A stretch of DNA of 53,764 nt from Bacteroidetes bacterium HGW-Bacteroidetes-6. Its GTDB lineage: Bacteria > Bacteroidota > Bacteroidia > Bacteroidales > DTU049. A program made the translations under genes and the position numbers. The stretch lies in contig PHDB01000021.1 of NCBI GenBank assembly GCA_002842495.1, forward strand, positions 1 through 53,764, written 5' to 3'. A model generated the notes under the pieces. The model saw only the letters and a list, made by a program, of their open reading frames with translations, was not told the origin of the DNA and did not search any database. This document shows positions 17,836 to 27,505 of this stretch, in pieces (position 1 is the stretch's first letter; the number at the start of each line of letters is the position of its first letter).

Positions 17836-20628
17836 TTAATTTTTTAGCAATTTTCCTGAATAAGAAGCTTCAGTTGTTTTGATCTCAATCAGATAATTTC
17901 CAGCATTAAGCATTGAAATATTAATCTGTATTGAATTTGAGCCATTAACAACAGTAACAGGAACCGACATTGCAAGCTTGCCATCCATAGTATAAACATT
18001 CAGGCTTGCATTTCCGGCAATATTAGAGTTGAAGGCAACACTTGTCCTATCAACAGCTGGGTTTGGATACACAGAAACTAAGTTTTCGGGTGTATTTGCT
18101 TCAAAATCTTGCAAACCAACATAACTAGCTGATTTAAATGCTCCTCTACCATGTGTACCAGCATATATTACACCGTAGTTGGTATTGTAAGGATAGTTAA
18201 GTGTCTGCTGACGAAGCATATAAACAGGGACTCGTCCAATACCGCTATTATCTTCAATCCAGGAAGGGCTTGCTGCTGAAATATTGGTTGTTGTAAAAAT
18301 ACCCAGTTCTGTTCCTAGAATAACCGTATTTGGGTTATGTAACTCTATCACACTTGCATAAACAGGCATTTTAGGCAAATTTCCTGTTTTGTTTGCAAAA
18401 GTAGGAAGTGAGTCAAGGGCGTTGGTGGACATGTAAAGATATTGGGTTTGGCCATACTTACCCAAAGTATAAATGACATTATTGGCATCGTTTGGATCAA
18501 TAGCAATTGAAGTAATTGCTCTGCCTGAAGCAAGTGCAATACTTTTGGTTTCTACAATACTATAGGCACTGGTAACATCACCACTAATTGAGTCTTTGAT
18601 TCCAAGCAAGTTAGAAATACGATACAAAATTCCGCCGGAAGTTCCAACAAATAAATAGTTTCCATCTCCGGAAACAGCCATGCACTGAGCAGTTCCGCTA
18701 ATAGTAGATATTTTATACCAATCAGGTGCTCCGCTAAAATCGTGAAGGCCTTTGGTCATCCATACTGCACCTGTTGCACCAAGGTAGAAACGAGCCTGAA
18801 CAATATCCTGAACCAATAAACTATCGCCAGCACTCAATGCCGAAGGGAGAGTGTATTGAAAAGGAAATGAATTATTTTTACTTCTTACGATAACAACATC
18901 ACCAGCATTGTAGCTTACTGTATCAGCATAAAACATTACAGAATCGGGGCTATTGTAATCGGCAATTTTTTCATCAAGTACCAAAGGTGTTACAAACCCC
19001 GAGAAACCACCTTCGCCAGGAGCAGGACTCAATTCGGTCATACGAGTGCTATAGAAAGCTGCCGAATTACCCCCAAATTCATTGCTGCGATACATATCGC
19101 CATAATAAACTGTTCCAACAATAACATTGGGATCAATGTATGACATAGCTGTCCAGCCACCATCACCACCCAAAAAGTCATATGCATTTCCAGCCTGATT
19201 AGGATCGGGGTATCCTGGAATAACAATAGTACCATTATCCTGACATCCACCCACTACCTGATCGAACAGGTTGCAGCTAAGACTGTAGAATTGAATTGTT
19301 GAATAATTGCGATTGACAGTAGAGAACAGTGTACCACCATCTGTACTTTTACTTATACCACCATCTGAGGCATGATAAAAAGCACTCGGATTATTAGGAA
19401 CAAATGCGATATCGTGTTGGTCGGCGTGTAGATAATAAGCGCTGGATGAAGAGAGAAACCAAAGAGATTTCTGAATCCATGTACCACCATCAACCCAATC
19501 CCATAAATCGATTCCTCCTACAAGAATATGGTTTTTATTATCAGGAAAAACTTTTATAGTGTTGTTCCAAACTCCTTGATTATTATCACCAAAAACATTA
19601 AAGCTGGCACTTCCACCAGGGCCAATAACAGTCCAAGTAGTTCCGGCATCAACTGAACGATAAACACCCTTCAGTGTTCCAACATTGCTTGCAACACAAG
19701 CATATATGTAGTTCGGGTCAGTTGGAGCTACAGCCAATTCGATACGACCAACATTCGAGGCCGAGGTACCTGTGACAGAGCGGTCAGAAAACGAACCGGT
19801 AGTTCCATCTGCAGAATAAAATACTTTATCTCCAACAACACAATAAACTGCTCCGCTTGAAGCAACTTCAACATCGTGAGCTACGAGAGCATAAGGAGTT
19901 GAACCTGGATATAAAACCGGATTCGACCATGTTGTACCGCCATCTTCGGTCATATATAAGCCACCATCGGTACAAGCATACACTTTGCTTGTAAAAGGAT
20001 CTGCTGCTATTTCGTAAATGTAAGCCCATTTATCAAGATAGCTGGCAGGAGTGGTTGATGAAATCTGTGTAAAAACAGTACCCGTATTATCGCTGGATTT
20101 ATATATTCCACCACCCATAAAACTTGTGCTACCGGCAGCTTCACCAGAACCAACGCCAAAACCTTCTCCGGTTCCGAAGTAAATAATTCCGTTAATATCC
20201 TGAGTGATACATGAGATCGCATAATTTTCGGCCAATGGAAAAATCAACTCCCATGAAGTACCACCGGTTGTTGTTTTCCAAAGACCCCCTGCAACTCCAC
20301 CTGCATAAATAGTATTGGAATTGTTTTTATCAATAAGAATGGCACGAGTACGTCCACCCATGTTTGTAGGTCCAATTTCATTCCAAGTAAGCGATTTGCC
20401 TTTTGGAAGCATATTGGTGCTTTTGTGTGCATTCACAACGTCGGATACATCGGGGTTACCTCTTACCAGATTGTAAAACTCCATTGCTCCGGAAATTCCG
20501 GTCTCTGAATTGGCTTCGGAATTTCGCGGCGAGTAGTGCCTTTGTTCAACAACTTTCTGTGCATACACATTGCCACACAATGCTATCAGCAAGGTGAGTG
20601 CACTCAAAACAGTACTGATTCTTTTCAT
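17836..20628 (-). CDS. Secreted BNR/sortilin-type beta-propeller protein with type A T9SS sorting domain
   Basis: A 930-residue protein with a signal peptide ending near VYAQKV. Most of the sequence is a beta-propeller with BNR/Asp-box motifs (TTTGGTSWE, TEDGGTTWSN, SVDAGTTWTV, STDGGTLFS and others), as in sortilin/VPS10-like and sialidase-fold proteins. No catalytic sialidase Arg triad is evident, so enzymatic activity is doubtful. The C-terminus (from about 850) is a T9SS type A sorting domain with VSVYPNPAVDRTSV and LNAGNYLIEIKT, ending SGKLLKN. It probably displays the propeller on the cell surface. The following gene encodes a second T9SS cargo, suggesting joint expression. Confidence 0.88.
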   Translation of the reverse strand: MKRISTVLSALTLLIALCGNVYAQKVVEQRHYSPRNSEANSETGISGAMEFYNLVRGNPDVSDVVNAHKSTNMLPKGKSLTWNEIGPTNMGGRTRAILIDKNNSNTIYAGGVAGGLWKTTTGGTSWELIFPLAENYAISCITQDINGIIYFGTGEGFGVGSGEAAGSTSFMGGGIYKSSDNTGTVFTQISSTTPASYLDKWAYIYEIAADPFTSKVYACTDGGLYMTEDGGTTWSNPVLYPGSTPYALVAHDVEVASSGAVYCVVGDKVFYSADGTTGSFSDRSVTGTSASNVGRIELAVAPTDPNYIYACVASNVGTLKGVYRSVDAGTTWTVIGPGGSASFNVFGDNNQGVWNNTIKVFPDNKNHILVGGIDLWDWVDGGTWIQKSLWFLSSSSAYYLHADQHDIAFVPNNPSAFYHASDGGISKSTDGGTLFSTVNRNYSTIQFYSLSCNLFDQVVGGCQDNGTIVIPGYPDPNQAGNAYDFLGGDGGWTAMSYIDPNVIVGTVYYGDMYRSNEFGGNSAAFYSTRMTELSPAPGEGGFSGFVTPLVLDEKIADYNSPDSVMFYADTVSYNAGDVVIVRSKNNSFPFQYTLPSALSAGDSLLVQDIVQARFYLGATGAVWMTKGLHDFSGAPDWYKISTISGTAQCMAVSGDGNYLFVGTSGGILYRISNLLGIKDSISGDVTSAYSIVETKSIALASGRAITSIAIDPNDANNVIYTLGKYGQTQYLYMSTNALDSLPTFANKTGNLPKMPVYASVIELHNPNTVILGTELGIFTTTNISAASPSWIEDNSGIGRVPVYMLRQQTLNYPYNTNYGVIYAGTHGRGAFKSASYVGLQDFEANTPENLVSVYPNPAVDRTSVAFNSNIAGNASLNVYTMDGKLAMSVPVTVVNGSNSIQINISMLNAGNYLIEIKTTEASYSGKLLKN

Positions 20629-20851
20629 ATTATGGTCGGTTTATTAAATTCAACAAATTGTGTTAAAATAACGGCGCAAGATACGACTAATTTTCATTTT
20701 ACGGGGGATTTTTTTCAAAAAACCAAAAATATTGCTTTGCAAATTGAAAATCAGCACTCGAAAATACAATCTTTAAATCTTCGATTATAGCCCATACAAG
20801 TTTTCGGTAATGATAGATAAGTTTACGGAACAATAATCCATTTTATTCTAA

Positions 20852-20888
20852 CAAAAAAGCCGATTGTAAAAAAACAACCGGCTTTTTC
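20852..20888 (-). terminator. Rho-independent terminator of the C69 peptidase gene
   Basis: AAAAAGCCG at 20854-20862 pairs with CGGCTTTTT at 20879-20887, with a partly paired A-rich loop. On the minus strand the stem is followed by a T-run, 15 nt after the peptidase stop codon. Confidence 0.75.
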
Positions 20889-20901
20889 GAATCAGTGTAG
20901 A

Positions 20902-22590
20902 TTAGTGACCGCCTTCTCCAACTGACTTAAGCTCTTCACCATTGTCGTTCACAATGCGCTTATTCCATTGCTCACCATAACCAGGCTGCTTCACATCGGG
21001 ATTCATTTCTCCCGGGACAAAAGTTTTTATATTTCCATCCATGTACTTCATAAACAGATATTGATAAAATTTCTTCCAAAAATAAACGAGTTCGTTTGCA
21101 TTTTTGATAGAAAAATCGGTTACATACTCAACAGCCTGAATTTTATCAACGGTGTATAGAATCTGAGCTTGCTTATCGATATCGGAAACACGGCTGATAT
21201 ACAAATTTTCAAGCGAATCCTGCTTCAGTTCAATTTCGGGATGAATAGCACTGTAGCGGGTATATGCAAAATTCGACACCTGATTGAACACCCAGAAAGC
21301 TGCATCGTCGCTCCATGTCATCATTTTCCCATTACCTCGAGCATAGGTTTCGGGAACACGTCTGCTACTTGTATAAATTGGTGTATAAACAGTACTGGCA
21401 GCATCATCAACCGAAAACCAAAAAACACCACCTATTTCGTCGGGAACCGTAGAACGACTTTGCGTAACAAAGCTAAAACCCGTTTGCTGTGTAGAAGTTG
21501 CGCGTTCATTCACATACGTTTGTCCATCCACATCGAATGTAAGAGGTCGCCAGCGGTATGGGCAACCAAAAGGACCCGCCCCGATATCGGTTGTCATATC
21601 AAACTCAGTTCCTTCGAGATGATTGCGCATAAAATGCATCATTTCTTTCACTGTAATTTTATGATCGGGCAAAATATAAAGCGGCATACGGTTTTTCAAA
21701 TCGTGACCAGCAACATACTCTTTGTATTTTTCCATATCTTTGTTTACTTCGCGAAACATACTCCAAACGCGTATTTCGCAAAAACGAGCACCATCAAAAC
21801 TAATTGGGTTATAAGTATCGGAAAAACTAAAATCTTTATCGATTCCTTCAAACCACTTTTTTGTTCTGGCAAATTCAATCACATCGGCAGAGTAAATACA
21901 TGCAATGCCCGGATCGTTCCATTTTTTTATATCTTTATTGGTTATAGAAGTTTTGCCATTGGCTAGTGGAAAAGTTTGTATACGAGCCTGATTAGCATGT
22001 GCCGAAACATAACCATCGGGAATACGAATTGCTACCCAAACAGCACCTTTGTTATCTTCGCCCTTTCCTATAATCTCCATAATCCAGGCTTCGTTTTTAT
22101 CGGCAATGGAAAACGATTCGCCCTCGGAAGCATAACCATATTCGTCCATAAGTTGTCCAATAATCTGTATAGCTTCCCGGGCAGTTCGCGAGCGCTGCAA
22201 AGCTACATAAATCAAGCTTCCGTAGTCCATAATGGCACCCTTTTGGGTAAACAATTCCTCGCGTCCACCATAAGTGGTTTCACCAATAGCAACCTGATTT
22301 TCGTTCATATTTCCAACAACATTATAAACGCGATTGGCTTGTGGAATTTGGCCTTTAAATTTTCCGGTATCCCATTCATAAATATCCATCATGGTTCCGG
22401 CTGGATAAACGCCAGGGGCCCAATGATACAATTCGCCGTAAAGCACATGGCTGTCGGCTGAATAGGAAATCATCACAGAACCATCGGCCGAAGCACCTTT
22501 CGTAATGATGTAATTTGTGCATGCCAACAACTGATTCGAAATCAGTAAAACAGGCATCAGAAAAAGAAATGCAAGGGTAATACGTGTCAT
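20902..22590 (-). CDS. Secreted C69 family dipeptidase
   Basis: A 562-residue protein of peptidase family C69 (U34, an Ntn hydrolase). The signal peptide ends at A23, exposing C24 as the predicted N-terminal nucleophile in CTNYIITKGASADGS, which is the family signature. Further hallmarks are the GETTYGGREEL segment, YGYASEGESF and EAWIMEIIG, and the DIGAGPFGCPYRWRPL region. Such enzymes cleave dipeptides and usually help use exogenous peptides. The signal peptide puts it in the periplasm or on the surface. It is monocistronic, with a terminator downstream and a -7 element upstream. Confidence 0.9.
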   Translation of the reverse strand: MTRITLAFLFLMPVLLISNQLLACTNYIITKGASADGSVMISYSADSHVLYGELYHWAPGVYPAGTMMDIYEWDTGKFKGQIPQANRVYNVVGNMNENQVAIGETTYGGREELFTQKGAIMDYGSLIYVALQRSRTAREAIQIIGQLMDEYGYASEGESFSIADKNEAWIMEIIGKGEDNKGAVWVAIRIPDGYVSAHANQARIQTFPLANGKTSITNKDIKKWNDPGIACIYSADVIEFARTKKWFEGIDKDFSFSDTYNPISFDGARFCEIRVWSMFREVNKDMEKYKEYVAGHDLKNRMPLYILPDHKITVKEMMHFMRNHLEGTEFDMTTDIGAGPFGCPYRWRPLTFDVDGQTYVNERATSTQQTGFSFVTQSRSTVPDEIGGVFWFSVDDAASTVYTPIYTSSRRVPETYARGNGKMMTWSDDAAFWVFNQVSNFAYTRYSAIHPEIELKQDSLENLYISRVSDIDKQAQILYTVDKIQAVEYVTDFSIKNANELVYFWKKFYQYLFMKYMDGNIKTFVPGEMNPDVKQPGYGEQWNKRIVNDNGEELKSVGEGGH

Positions 22591-22610
22591 AGTAGAATGT
22601 TTTTTCGAAG

Positions 22611-22618
22611 CAAATATA
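22611..22618 (-). promoter_or_regulatory. -7 promoter element of the C69 peptidase gene
   Basis: Minus strand TATATTTG, matching TAnnTTTG, 20 nt before the start codon. A matching -33 is not clear. Confidence 0.45.
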
Positions 22619-22666
22619 CATATTTTGCACTACTAAAGCTGAATGAAAGCTGTTAAATGAAAAGAG

Positions 22667-22674
22667 TATCTTTG
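22667..22674 (+). promoter_or_regulatory. -7 promoter element of queG
   Basis: TATCTTTG 19 nt before the queG ATG, an exact consensus -7 box. No -33 TTG was found at 19 nt. Confidence 0.45.
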
Positions 22675-22693
22675 ATTACAAATTGCTGAGCAC

Positions 22694-23608
22694 ATGCATC
22701 CGGAATACAAAGAAAAAATAATTAACGAGTTAAAGGAAAATGGTTTTGTCGCGATTGGCTTTAACAAAGCCGAAATGGTTGATTCGGCTTTTGCCGCAAA
22801 GTACAATTCATGGTTACAATCGGGTATGCATGCCAACATGAGCTGGTTGGAAAGAAACAATGAAAAAAGGTTTGACCCTACCCTGCTTCATTCAGGCACA
22901 AAAACAATAATTACAGCTATATTTCCCTGGCCTGAAACCAAATTCGATAGCGATGAGCTGAAAATTGCAGCATATGCTCATGGTTTCGATTACCACCAGT
23001 TTCTGCGCGAAAAAGCCAAACCAGTACTCGAGTTTATTGCTAAAGTAAATCCAAATCACAAACCTCGTTTCTTTACTGACAGTGCTCCAATCGCAGACAG
23101 ATACTGGGCTCAGAAGGCGGGACTGGGTTTTATCGGAAAGAACAGCAACCTGATTCATCCAGAATACGGAAGCCGTTTTTTTATTGCACATATTTTTACA
23201 GCTTTGTCCGAAGAATCCGAGAACAAATCTTTGATGCAAGCATGTGGCAATTGCACTCGTTGTATCAATGCTTGTCCAACAAACGCAATTATTGAAAATG
23301 GGGTCATCGATTCGAACCGATGCATATCGTATTGGAATATTGAAGCAAAAGAAGAAGTCCCTATGGAAATTGTCGCGAAAAAAGCTGGTTGGATTTTCGG
23401 ATGTGATATTTGTCAGATGGTATGTCCGTACAATAAAACCGAAATACTTTTCGAAACATCCCTCGAAATGAAAGGCAATTGGCAATCACCCAAAAGTTCA
23501 GATGAATGGTTTTCGTTTGACGAAAGGCTATTCGAAATTCAATTTGGGAACACTCCGTTGGCACGTGCCGGATTGAAGAAAATCTTTGAAAATTTGAAGG
23601 ATGTATAG
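22694..23608 (+). CDS. queG: Epoxyqueuosine reductase QueG
   Basis: A 304-residue enzyme that reduces epoxyqueuosine to queuosine in the anticodon of tRNAs for Tyr, His, Asn and Asp. It uses cobalamin and two [4Fe-4S] clusters. Visible signatures are the YNSWLQSGMHANMSWLERN and KRFDPTLLHSGTK regions, the DSAPIADRYWAQKAGLGFIGKN segment that binds cobalamin, and the cluster ligands C184, C187, C190, C194 and C210, C237, C240, C244. All eight are present. The length is near the short end for the family. Start at 22694 gives a complete N-terminus. Confidence 0.95.
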   Translation: MHPEYKEKIINELKENGFVAIGFNKAEMVDSAFAAKYNSWLQSGMHANMSWLERNNEKRFDPTLLHSGTKTIITAIFPWPETKFDSDELKIAAYAHGFDYHQFLREKAKPVLEFIAKVNPNHKPRFFTDSAPIADRYWAQKAGLGFIGKNSNLIHPEYGSRFFIAHIFTALSEESENKSLMQACGNCTRCINACPTNAIIENGVIDSNRCISYWNIEAKEEVPMEIVAKKAGWIFGCDICQMVCPYNKTEILFETSLEMKGNWQSPKSSDEWFSFDERLFEIQFGNTPLARAGLKKIFENLKDV

Positions 23609-23613
23609 TTAGC

Positions 23614-23634
23614 TATAGTCACTGACTATATTTC
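23614..23634 (+). terminator. Possible terminator downstream of queG
   Basis: TATAGTC and GACTATA form a perfect 7-bp stem with a 3-nt loop, 5 nt after the queG stop, followed by TTTC. The stem is AT-rich and short, so the call is weak. Confidence 0.4.
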
Positions 23635-23782
23635 AATTGCTTTCGGAACCGCAGGCTATTTATACTTTTTAAAAAATATAGCAGCCAACAGCTGTTACAA
23701 TATTTATTTTTGTATCATAATATGATATTACCCCGAAACAATATCTCAGGCAGCACATTTATGCACAAATCAACGTTATGAA

Positions 23783-24872
23783 CTACGATCTTCCGAATTG
23801 CATCAGATAGGCTTTAATAAAATCGTGCAAATCGCCGTCCAGCACAGCCTGCGTGTTTGAAGTTTCATGACCAGTGCGTACATCTTTCACCATTTTGTAA
23901 GGATGAAGCACATAGCTGCGTATTTGCGATCCCCATTCAATTTTCTTCTTACTGCTTTCTATCGCATCAATAGCTTCGCGTTTTTTACGTAATTCCACTT
24001 CGTAGAGCTGCGATTTGAGCATCTGAATAGCTTTTTCACGGTTTTGCTGCTGCGAACGAGTCACCTGGCATTCAACCACAATACCCGAAGGTGCATGGCG
24101 AACACGTACAGCCGTTTCCACCTTATTCACATTCTGGCCACCGGGACCCGAGCTGCGGAAAGTGTCCCAATCGAGGTCGGCTGGGTTGAGTACTATATCG
24201 ATATTATCGTCAACCACCGGATAGGCATACACCGAAGCAAACGATGTATGCCGACGCTCATTGGCATCGTAAGGCGAAAGGCGCACCAATCGATGAACAC
24301 CGCTTTCGCTTTTCAGATATCCAAAAGCATAATCGCCTTCAATTTCGAGCGAACACGATTTGATTCCAGCTACATCGCCCTCTTGCATATCAAGTTCGGT
24401 CACTTTAAAATCGTTTCGTTCGGCCCAACGCATATACATACGCATAAGCATTTCGGCCCAATCCTGACTTTCGGTGCCGCCAGCACCTGAATTAATGGTA
24501 ATAATGGCGCTCAATTTGTCTTCTTCGCCACTGAGCATATTGAAAAACTCGAGGTCTTCGATAGCATTTTCTGCAGTGTGGTACACCAGATCGAATTCAT
24601 CCTGCTCCATTTCGCCTCCGGTATAAAATTCGTAGGCAATTTCAAGCTCATCAACCGTCATCGAAACTTTATCGAAGCGAGTAATCCATGATTTTTTTTC
24701 GCTGAGTTTTTTGAGAAATGCTTCTGCTTCCTTGGGATTATCCCAAAAATCGGGAGTCAGCGTTTTTTGTTCGTTTTCCAAAAAATCGGTTCTACGGCGA
24801 TCGATGTCAAAGGAACCTCCTCAGAGCCAGCAAGCGCTCCTTCAATAATTTCATTTCTTCTTTTCCGGCCAT
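23783..24872 (-). CDS. prfB: Peptide chain release factor 2, with programmed +1 frameshift
   Basis: Release factor 2 ends translation at UGA and UAA. The full product is about 362 residues and needs a +1 frameshift. The first ORF starts at the ATG at 24872-24870 (MAGKEEMKLLKERLLALRRF) and ends after L21 at an in-frame TGA (24809-24807). The second frame continues as DIDRRRTDFLENEQ and runs to 23783. The hydrolysis motif GGQ is at residues 244-246 (SSGPGGQNVNKVET). The stop-codon-recognition tripeptide is SPY (199-201) rather than the textbook SPF. Reading only the second frame would miss the N-terminus of about 30 residues. Confidence 0.95.
24806..24821 (-). promoter_or_regulatory. RF2 programmed +1 frameshift site
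   Basis: On the minus strand an SD-like AGGAGG (24821-24816) precedes TTC CTT TGA C, the standard arrangement in which the ribosome slips at CTT-T when RF2 is scarce. The downstream frame continues directly into conserved RF2 sequence (DIDRRR, then TPDFW). Confidence 0.93.
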
Positions 24873-24890
24873 GATATTTGATATTTTGAG

Positions 24891-24919
24891 CAAAGTTACA
24901 AAAATGTTGATGATACAAA
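24891..24919 (-). promoter_or_regulatory. Promoter of prfB
   Basis: Minus strand TAACTTTG (24898-24891) with an upstream TTTG (24919-24916) and a 17-nt spacer. The -33 overlaps the terminator of the adjacent T9SS gene, showing a very compact junction. Confidence 0.55.
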
Positions 24920-24950
24920 AAGCAGAGACGTGGCTATAACCAGTCTCTGC
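24916..24950 (-). terminator. Rho-independent terminator of the tail-fibre-like T9SS gene
   Basis: GCAGAGAC and GTCTCTGC form an 8-bp stem, extended by TGG/CCA within the loop. On the minus strand it is followed by TTTTTG. It lies about 25 nt downstream of the gene's stop. Confidence 0.8.
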
Positions 24951-24974
24951 AATATCGGTTCGGGATTCCAACGC

Positions 24975-25823
24975 TTAGTCGGTGAGCACCATACGTTTAG
25001 AATCGATCAGCTTTCCATCAATAATAAGCGAATAAATATACATTCCTGCCTGAAGTTGTTCTGCTGAAATTGAAATTGATCCCTCGTTGCGGGTTTCAAC
25101 AGGAACTTTCATAATTTGCTTTCCGCTTAAATCGTACACATAAATCCCTGCAACGCCAGCATCCTGAGGAATAAAAAAAGCAATATCTGTTCTTTCAGTA
25201 TAAGGGTTAGGGTTATTTTGAAATAATTTTGCTTTAATAATTTCGCCATGTTCGTTCATGAAAGTTGGAGTGCAACAAGAATCCAATCGTGCTTCGAGCG
25301 AATCAATACGATCTTCGAGAAGCTGAATCTGTGCATAAGCATCCAGATTGGTAAACGACAGCCACTGAGTGCCATCAAAACCATAAAAATCTCCATTTTC
25401 GTATTTAATCATTCCCGAATCCGGAGTAATGGTTGCCGACGATTTGATTCTGATGATACCCTGAACATCGAGAGTTGCAGTTGGCGACCAAGTTCCGATA
25501 CCAACATAGCCCGGGCTTTTCAATGTTAAAGTGCTTGTGGGTGTAGTTGGCTGAATTCGGAATGGCAAAAGACTTCCGCCGGTAACATCGCGAATAAAAA
25601 AATTGGCTTCGTTACCTGCAATATCCCATGTTTGCGGGGTCCAACCAGCGGTGTTATCCTGCTCTAATTTGAGACCAGGAGTATCACTCTTTTTAATATG
25701 TAGAATTAACATAGGAGATGTTGTACCAATCCCAACACTTCCAGAAGCAGGAAATGTATTAGTTTGAGCAAAAAGCACTCCTGTCATTAAAACCAAAGCT
25801 ATTGTCGCAAAAAATGTTTTCAT
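24975..25823 (-). CDS. Secreted tail-fibre-like protein with type A T9SS sorting domain
   Basis: A 282-residue exported protein with a signal peptide ending near LFAQT. Two copies of the VGIGTxxP...L motif occur (near residues 30 and 105), as in tail-fibre or collagen-adhesin-like bacterial proteins. They are followed by a YENGDFYGFDGTQWLSF segment, a short coiled coil (LLEDRIDSLEARLDS) and a Cys-rich turn. The C-terminus (from about 200) is a T9SS type A sorting domain: NPNPYTERTDIAF, then VYDLSGKQIM, LQAGMYIYSLI and MVLTD. Probably a surface-exposed trimeric or fibre-like protein. It is on the same strand as ribBA, 76 bp downstream of that gene's stop, and has its own -7 box. Confidence 0.85.
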   Translation of the reverse strand: MKTFFATIALVLMTGVLFAQTNTFPASGSVGIGTTSPMLILHIKKSDTPGLKLEQDNTAGWTPQTWDIAGNEANFFIRDVTGGSLLPFRIQPTTPTSTLTLKSPGYVGIGTWSPTATLDVQGIIRIKSSATITPDSGMIKYENGDFYGFDGTQWLSFTNLDAYAQIQLLEDRIDSLEARLDSCCTPTFMNEHGEIIKAKLFQNNPNPYTERTDIAFFIPQDAGVAGIYVYDLSGKQIMKVPVETRNEGSISISAEQLQAGMYIYSLIIDGKLIDSKRMVLTD

Positions 25824-25833
25824 GTTTTTATTG

Positions 25834-25861
25834 CAAAAATAATAAAAACAATTATCTACAA
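25834..25861 (-). promoter_or_regulatory. Candidate promoter of the tail-fibre-like gene
   Basis: Minus strand TATTTTTG (25841-25834) with TTG (25861-25859) and a 17-nt spacer. The leader would be only a few nucleotides. Confidence 0.4.
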
Positions 25862-25899
25862 TTTTCCTTTTTCTTAAAAACTATTCCAAAAAATTTCAA

Positions 25900-27123
25900 T
25901 TATTCTTCGTGTTTTTCAGTATTCAGGTTATGTCCCATTTTATTTCGTTTGGTTTCGAGATAAAATGCGTTGAAACTATTGGGTTCAATAATCAGGGGAA
26001 TGGTTTCAGTAATCTCGAGATGATAGCTTTCAAGACCAACACGCTTAACCGGGTTGTTGGTAATGAGTTTCATTTTGGAAATACCGAGTTGACGCAAAAT
26101 TTGAGCTCCAACGCCATAGTCACGTTCATCGTCTTTAAATCCCAGTTCGAGATTAGCTTCAACTGTATCGCGTCCCATTTCCTGGAGATGATAAGCTTTC
26201 AATTTGTTAATCAGGCCAATTCCACGTCCTTCCTGATTCATATATAACACAACGCCACGTCCTTCTTTCTCAATCATCTGCATCGACCGATGAAGCTGTG
26301 GACCGCAATCGCATTTGTAACTACCAAAGATATCGCCGGTAACACACGACGAATGTACACGAACCAAAACCGGCTCGGGTGTAGTGATATCGCCTTTAAC
26401 AAGTGCCAAGTGAGGCAAATCGTTTGTTAGCTGTGTAAAAGCGATCAATCTAAAATCGCCAAACTCGGTAGGCATTGTCACTTCTTCTTCCCGCTTTACC
26501 AATGTTTCGGTTTTGAGACGATATTCAATCAAAGCTTTAACCGATGTAATTTTCAGATTGAACTTTTCGGCAATTTCGAACAATTGTGGCAAGCGAGCCA
26601 TGGTTCCGTCTTCGTTCATAATCTCAACCAAGGCAGCAACCGGTTTCATTCCGTTCAGTTTGCACAAATCGACACATGCTTCGGTATGACCTACACGTTC
26701 CAGAACGCCACCTTTTCGTGCGCGAAGCGGAAAAATATGTCCGGGGCGACCAAAATCGGACGGTTTACTGTTTTCATCGGCCATTGCAACAATAGTTTTC
26801 GCCCTGTCTGAAGCCGAAATACCGGTAGTGCATCCATTACCAAGTAAATCGATGGAAATCGTAAATGGTGTTTCGTGCAACGAAGTGTTGTCTTTTACCA
26901 TCATTTCGAGTTCAAGTTCTGCTGCACGTTCGGCCGTTAGCGGCGCACAAATAAGTCCACGTCCATAGCGAGCCATAAAATTAATGGTCTCGGCTGTCAT
27001 AGTTTCGCCGGCAGCAACAAAATCGCCTTCGTTTTCACGATCTTCGTCATCAACAACAATAACGACTTTACCAGCCTTAAAATCAGGCAAAACTTCTTCG
27101 ATACTATTTAATTTTTTTTCCAT
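25900..27123 (-). CDS. ribBA: Bifunctional DHBP synthase / GTP cyclohydrolase II RibBA
   Basis: A 407-residue riboflavin-biosynthesis enzyme. The N-terminal half (about 1-200) is 3,4-dihydroxy-2-butanone-4-phosphate synthase, with [11 protein letters not shown] and the [13 protein letters not shown] and [11 protein letters not shown] motifs. The C-terminal half (about 207-400) is GTP cyclohydrolase II, with the zinc-binding three-cysteine motif [14 protein letters not shown] and the [13 protein letters not shown] loop. Both domains look complete, with their key residues. No riboswitch-like conserved structure was seen upstream. The start ATG follows a -7 box at a typical distance. Confidence 0.96.
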   Translation of the reverse strand: MEKKLNSIEEVLPDFKAGKVVIVVDDEDRENEGDFVAAGETMTAETINFMARYGRGLICAPLTAERAAELELEMMVKDNTSLHETPFTISIDLLGNGCTTGISASDRAKTIVAMADENSKPSDFGRPGHIFPLRARKGGVLERVGHTEACVDLCKLNGMKPVAALVEIMNEDGTMARLPQLFEIAEKFNLKITSVKALIEYRLKTETLVKREEEVTMPTEFGDFRLIAFTQLTNDLPHLALVKGDITTPEPVLVRVHSSCVTGDIFGSYKCDCGPQLHRSMQMIEKEGRGVVLYMNQEGRGIGLINKLKAYHLQEMGRDTVEANLELGFKDDERDYGVGAQILRQLGISKMKLITNNPVKRVGLESYHLEITETIPLIIEPNSFNAFYLETKRNKMGHNLNTEKHEE

Positions 27124-27505
27124 TTACCACTGTTTGGTGCCGCAAAATTACGATTTATTTACGTGACCTCAGAAAGCAATCTTACCCGAGACCATTGCAA
27201 AGAAATTTTATTAGGAAATTATTGCGATTATGATTTTTACCTTTTCAGAGCACCCCTTCAGAATACTCTGTATGGTTTCAGAAAAGTAATACCACATCGA
27301 TTGTTGTATTCACATAGTAAACATAGTCGTAATAAAAAACAGTTAACGTCGTCCTCACAGACAACTTCTGGAGTACTCCATACAACTTGGGTATGCGGAA
27401 TAAGCGATTCGGTTTTAAAAATTACAAAATATATTGTTCTAAGCCCTCAAAAAAACGCAGTCACATTATGTCAAAAAAATGTAACTTGCGGTTCAATACA
27501 GCTTT
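27124..27505. other. Intergenic region of about 380 bp between ribBA and the beta-helix gene
   Basis: Apart from the ribBA -7 element, no convincing feature is visible. A rightward open frame beginning with a GTG at 27163 crosses it but runs out of frame far into the beta-helix gene and shows no family resemblance. No FMN-riboswitch signature was seen. A TAACTTGC at about 27481, near the beta-helix start, is a poor match to a -7 box. Confidence 0.5.
27143..27150 (-). promoter_or_regulatory. -7 promoter element of ribBA
   Basis: Minus strand TAATTTTG, 20 nt before the start codon. A -33 TTG at the standard spacing is absent. Confidence 0.4.

Noticed and set aside
21169..21966. 265-codon rightward frame in the C69 peptidase gene
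   Set aside because: Antisense to a gene with strong family motifs; translation is Ile/Asn-rich and unlike any known protein.
27124..27200. FMN riboswitch upstream of ribBA
   Set aside because: The conserved stems of the FMN element were not visible, and the likely leader is only about 15 nt.
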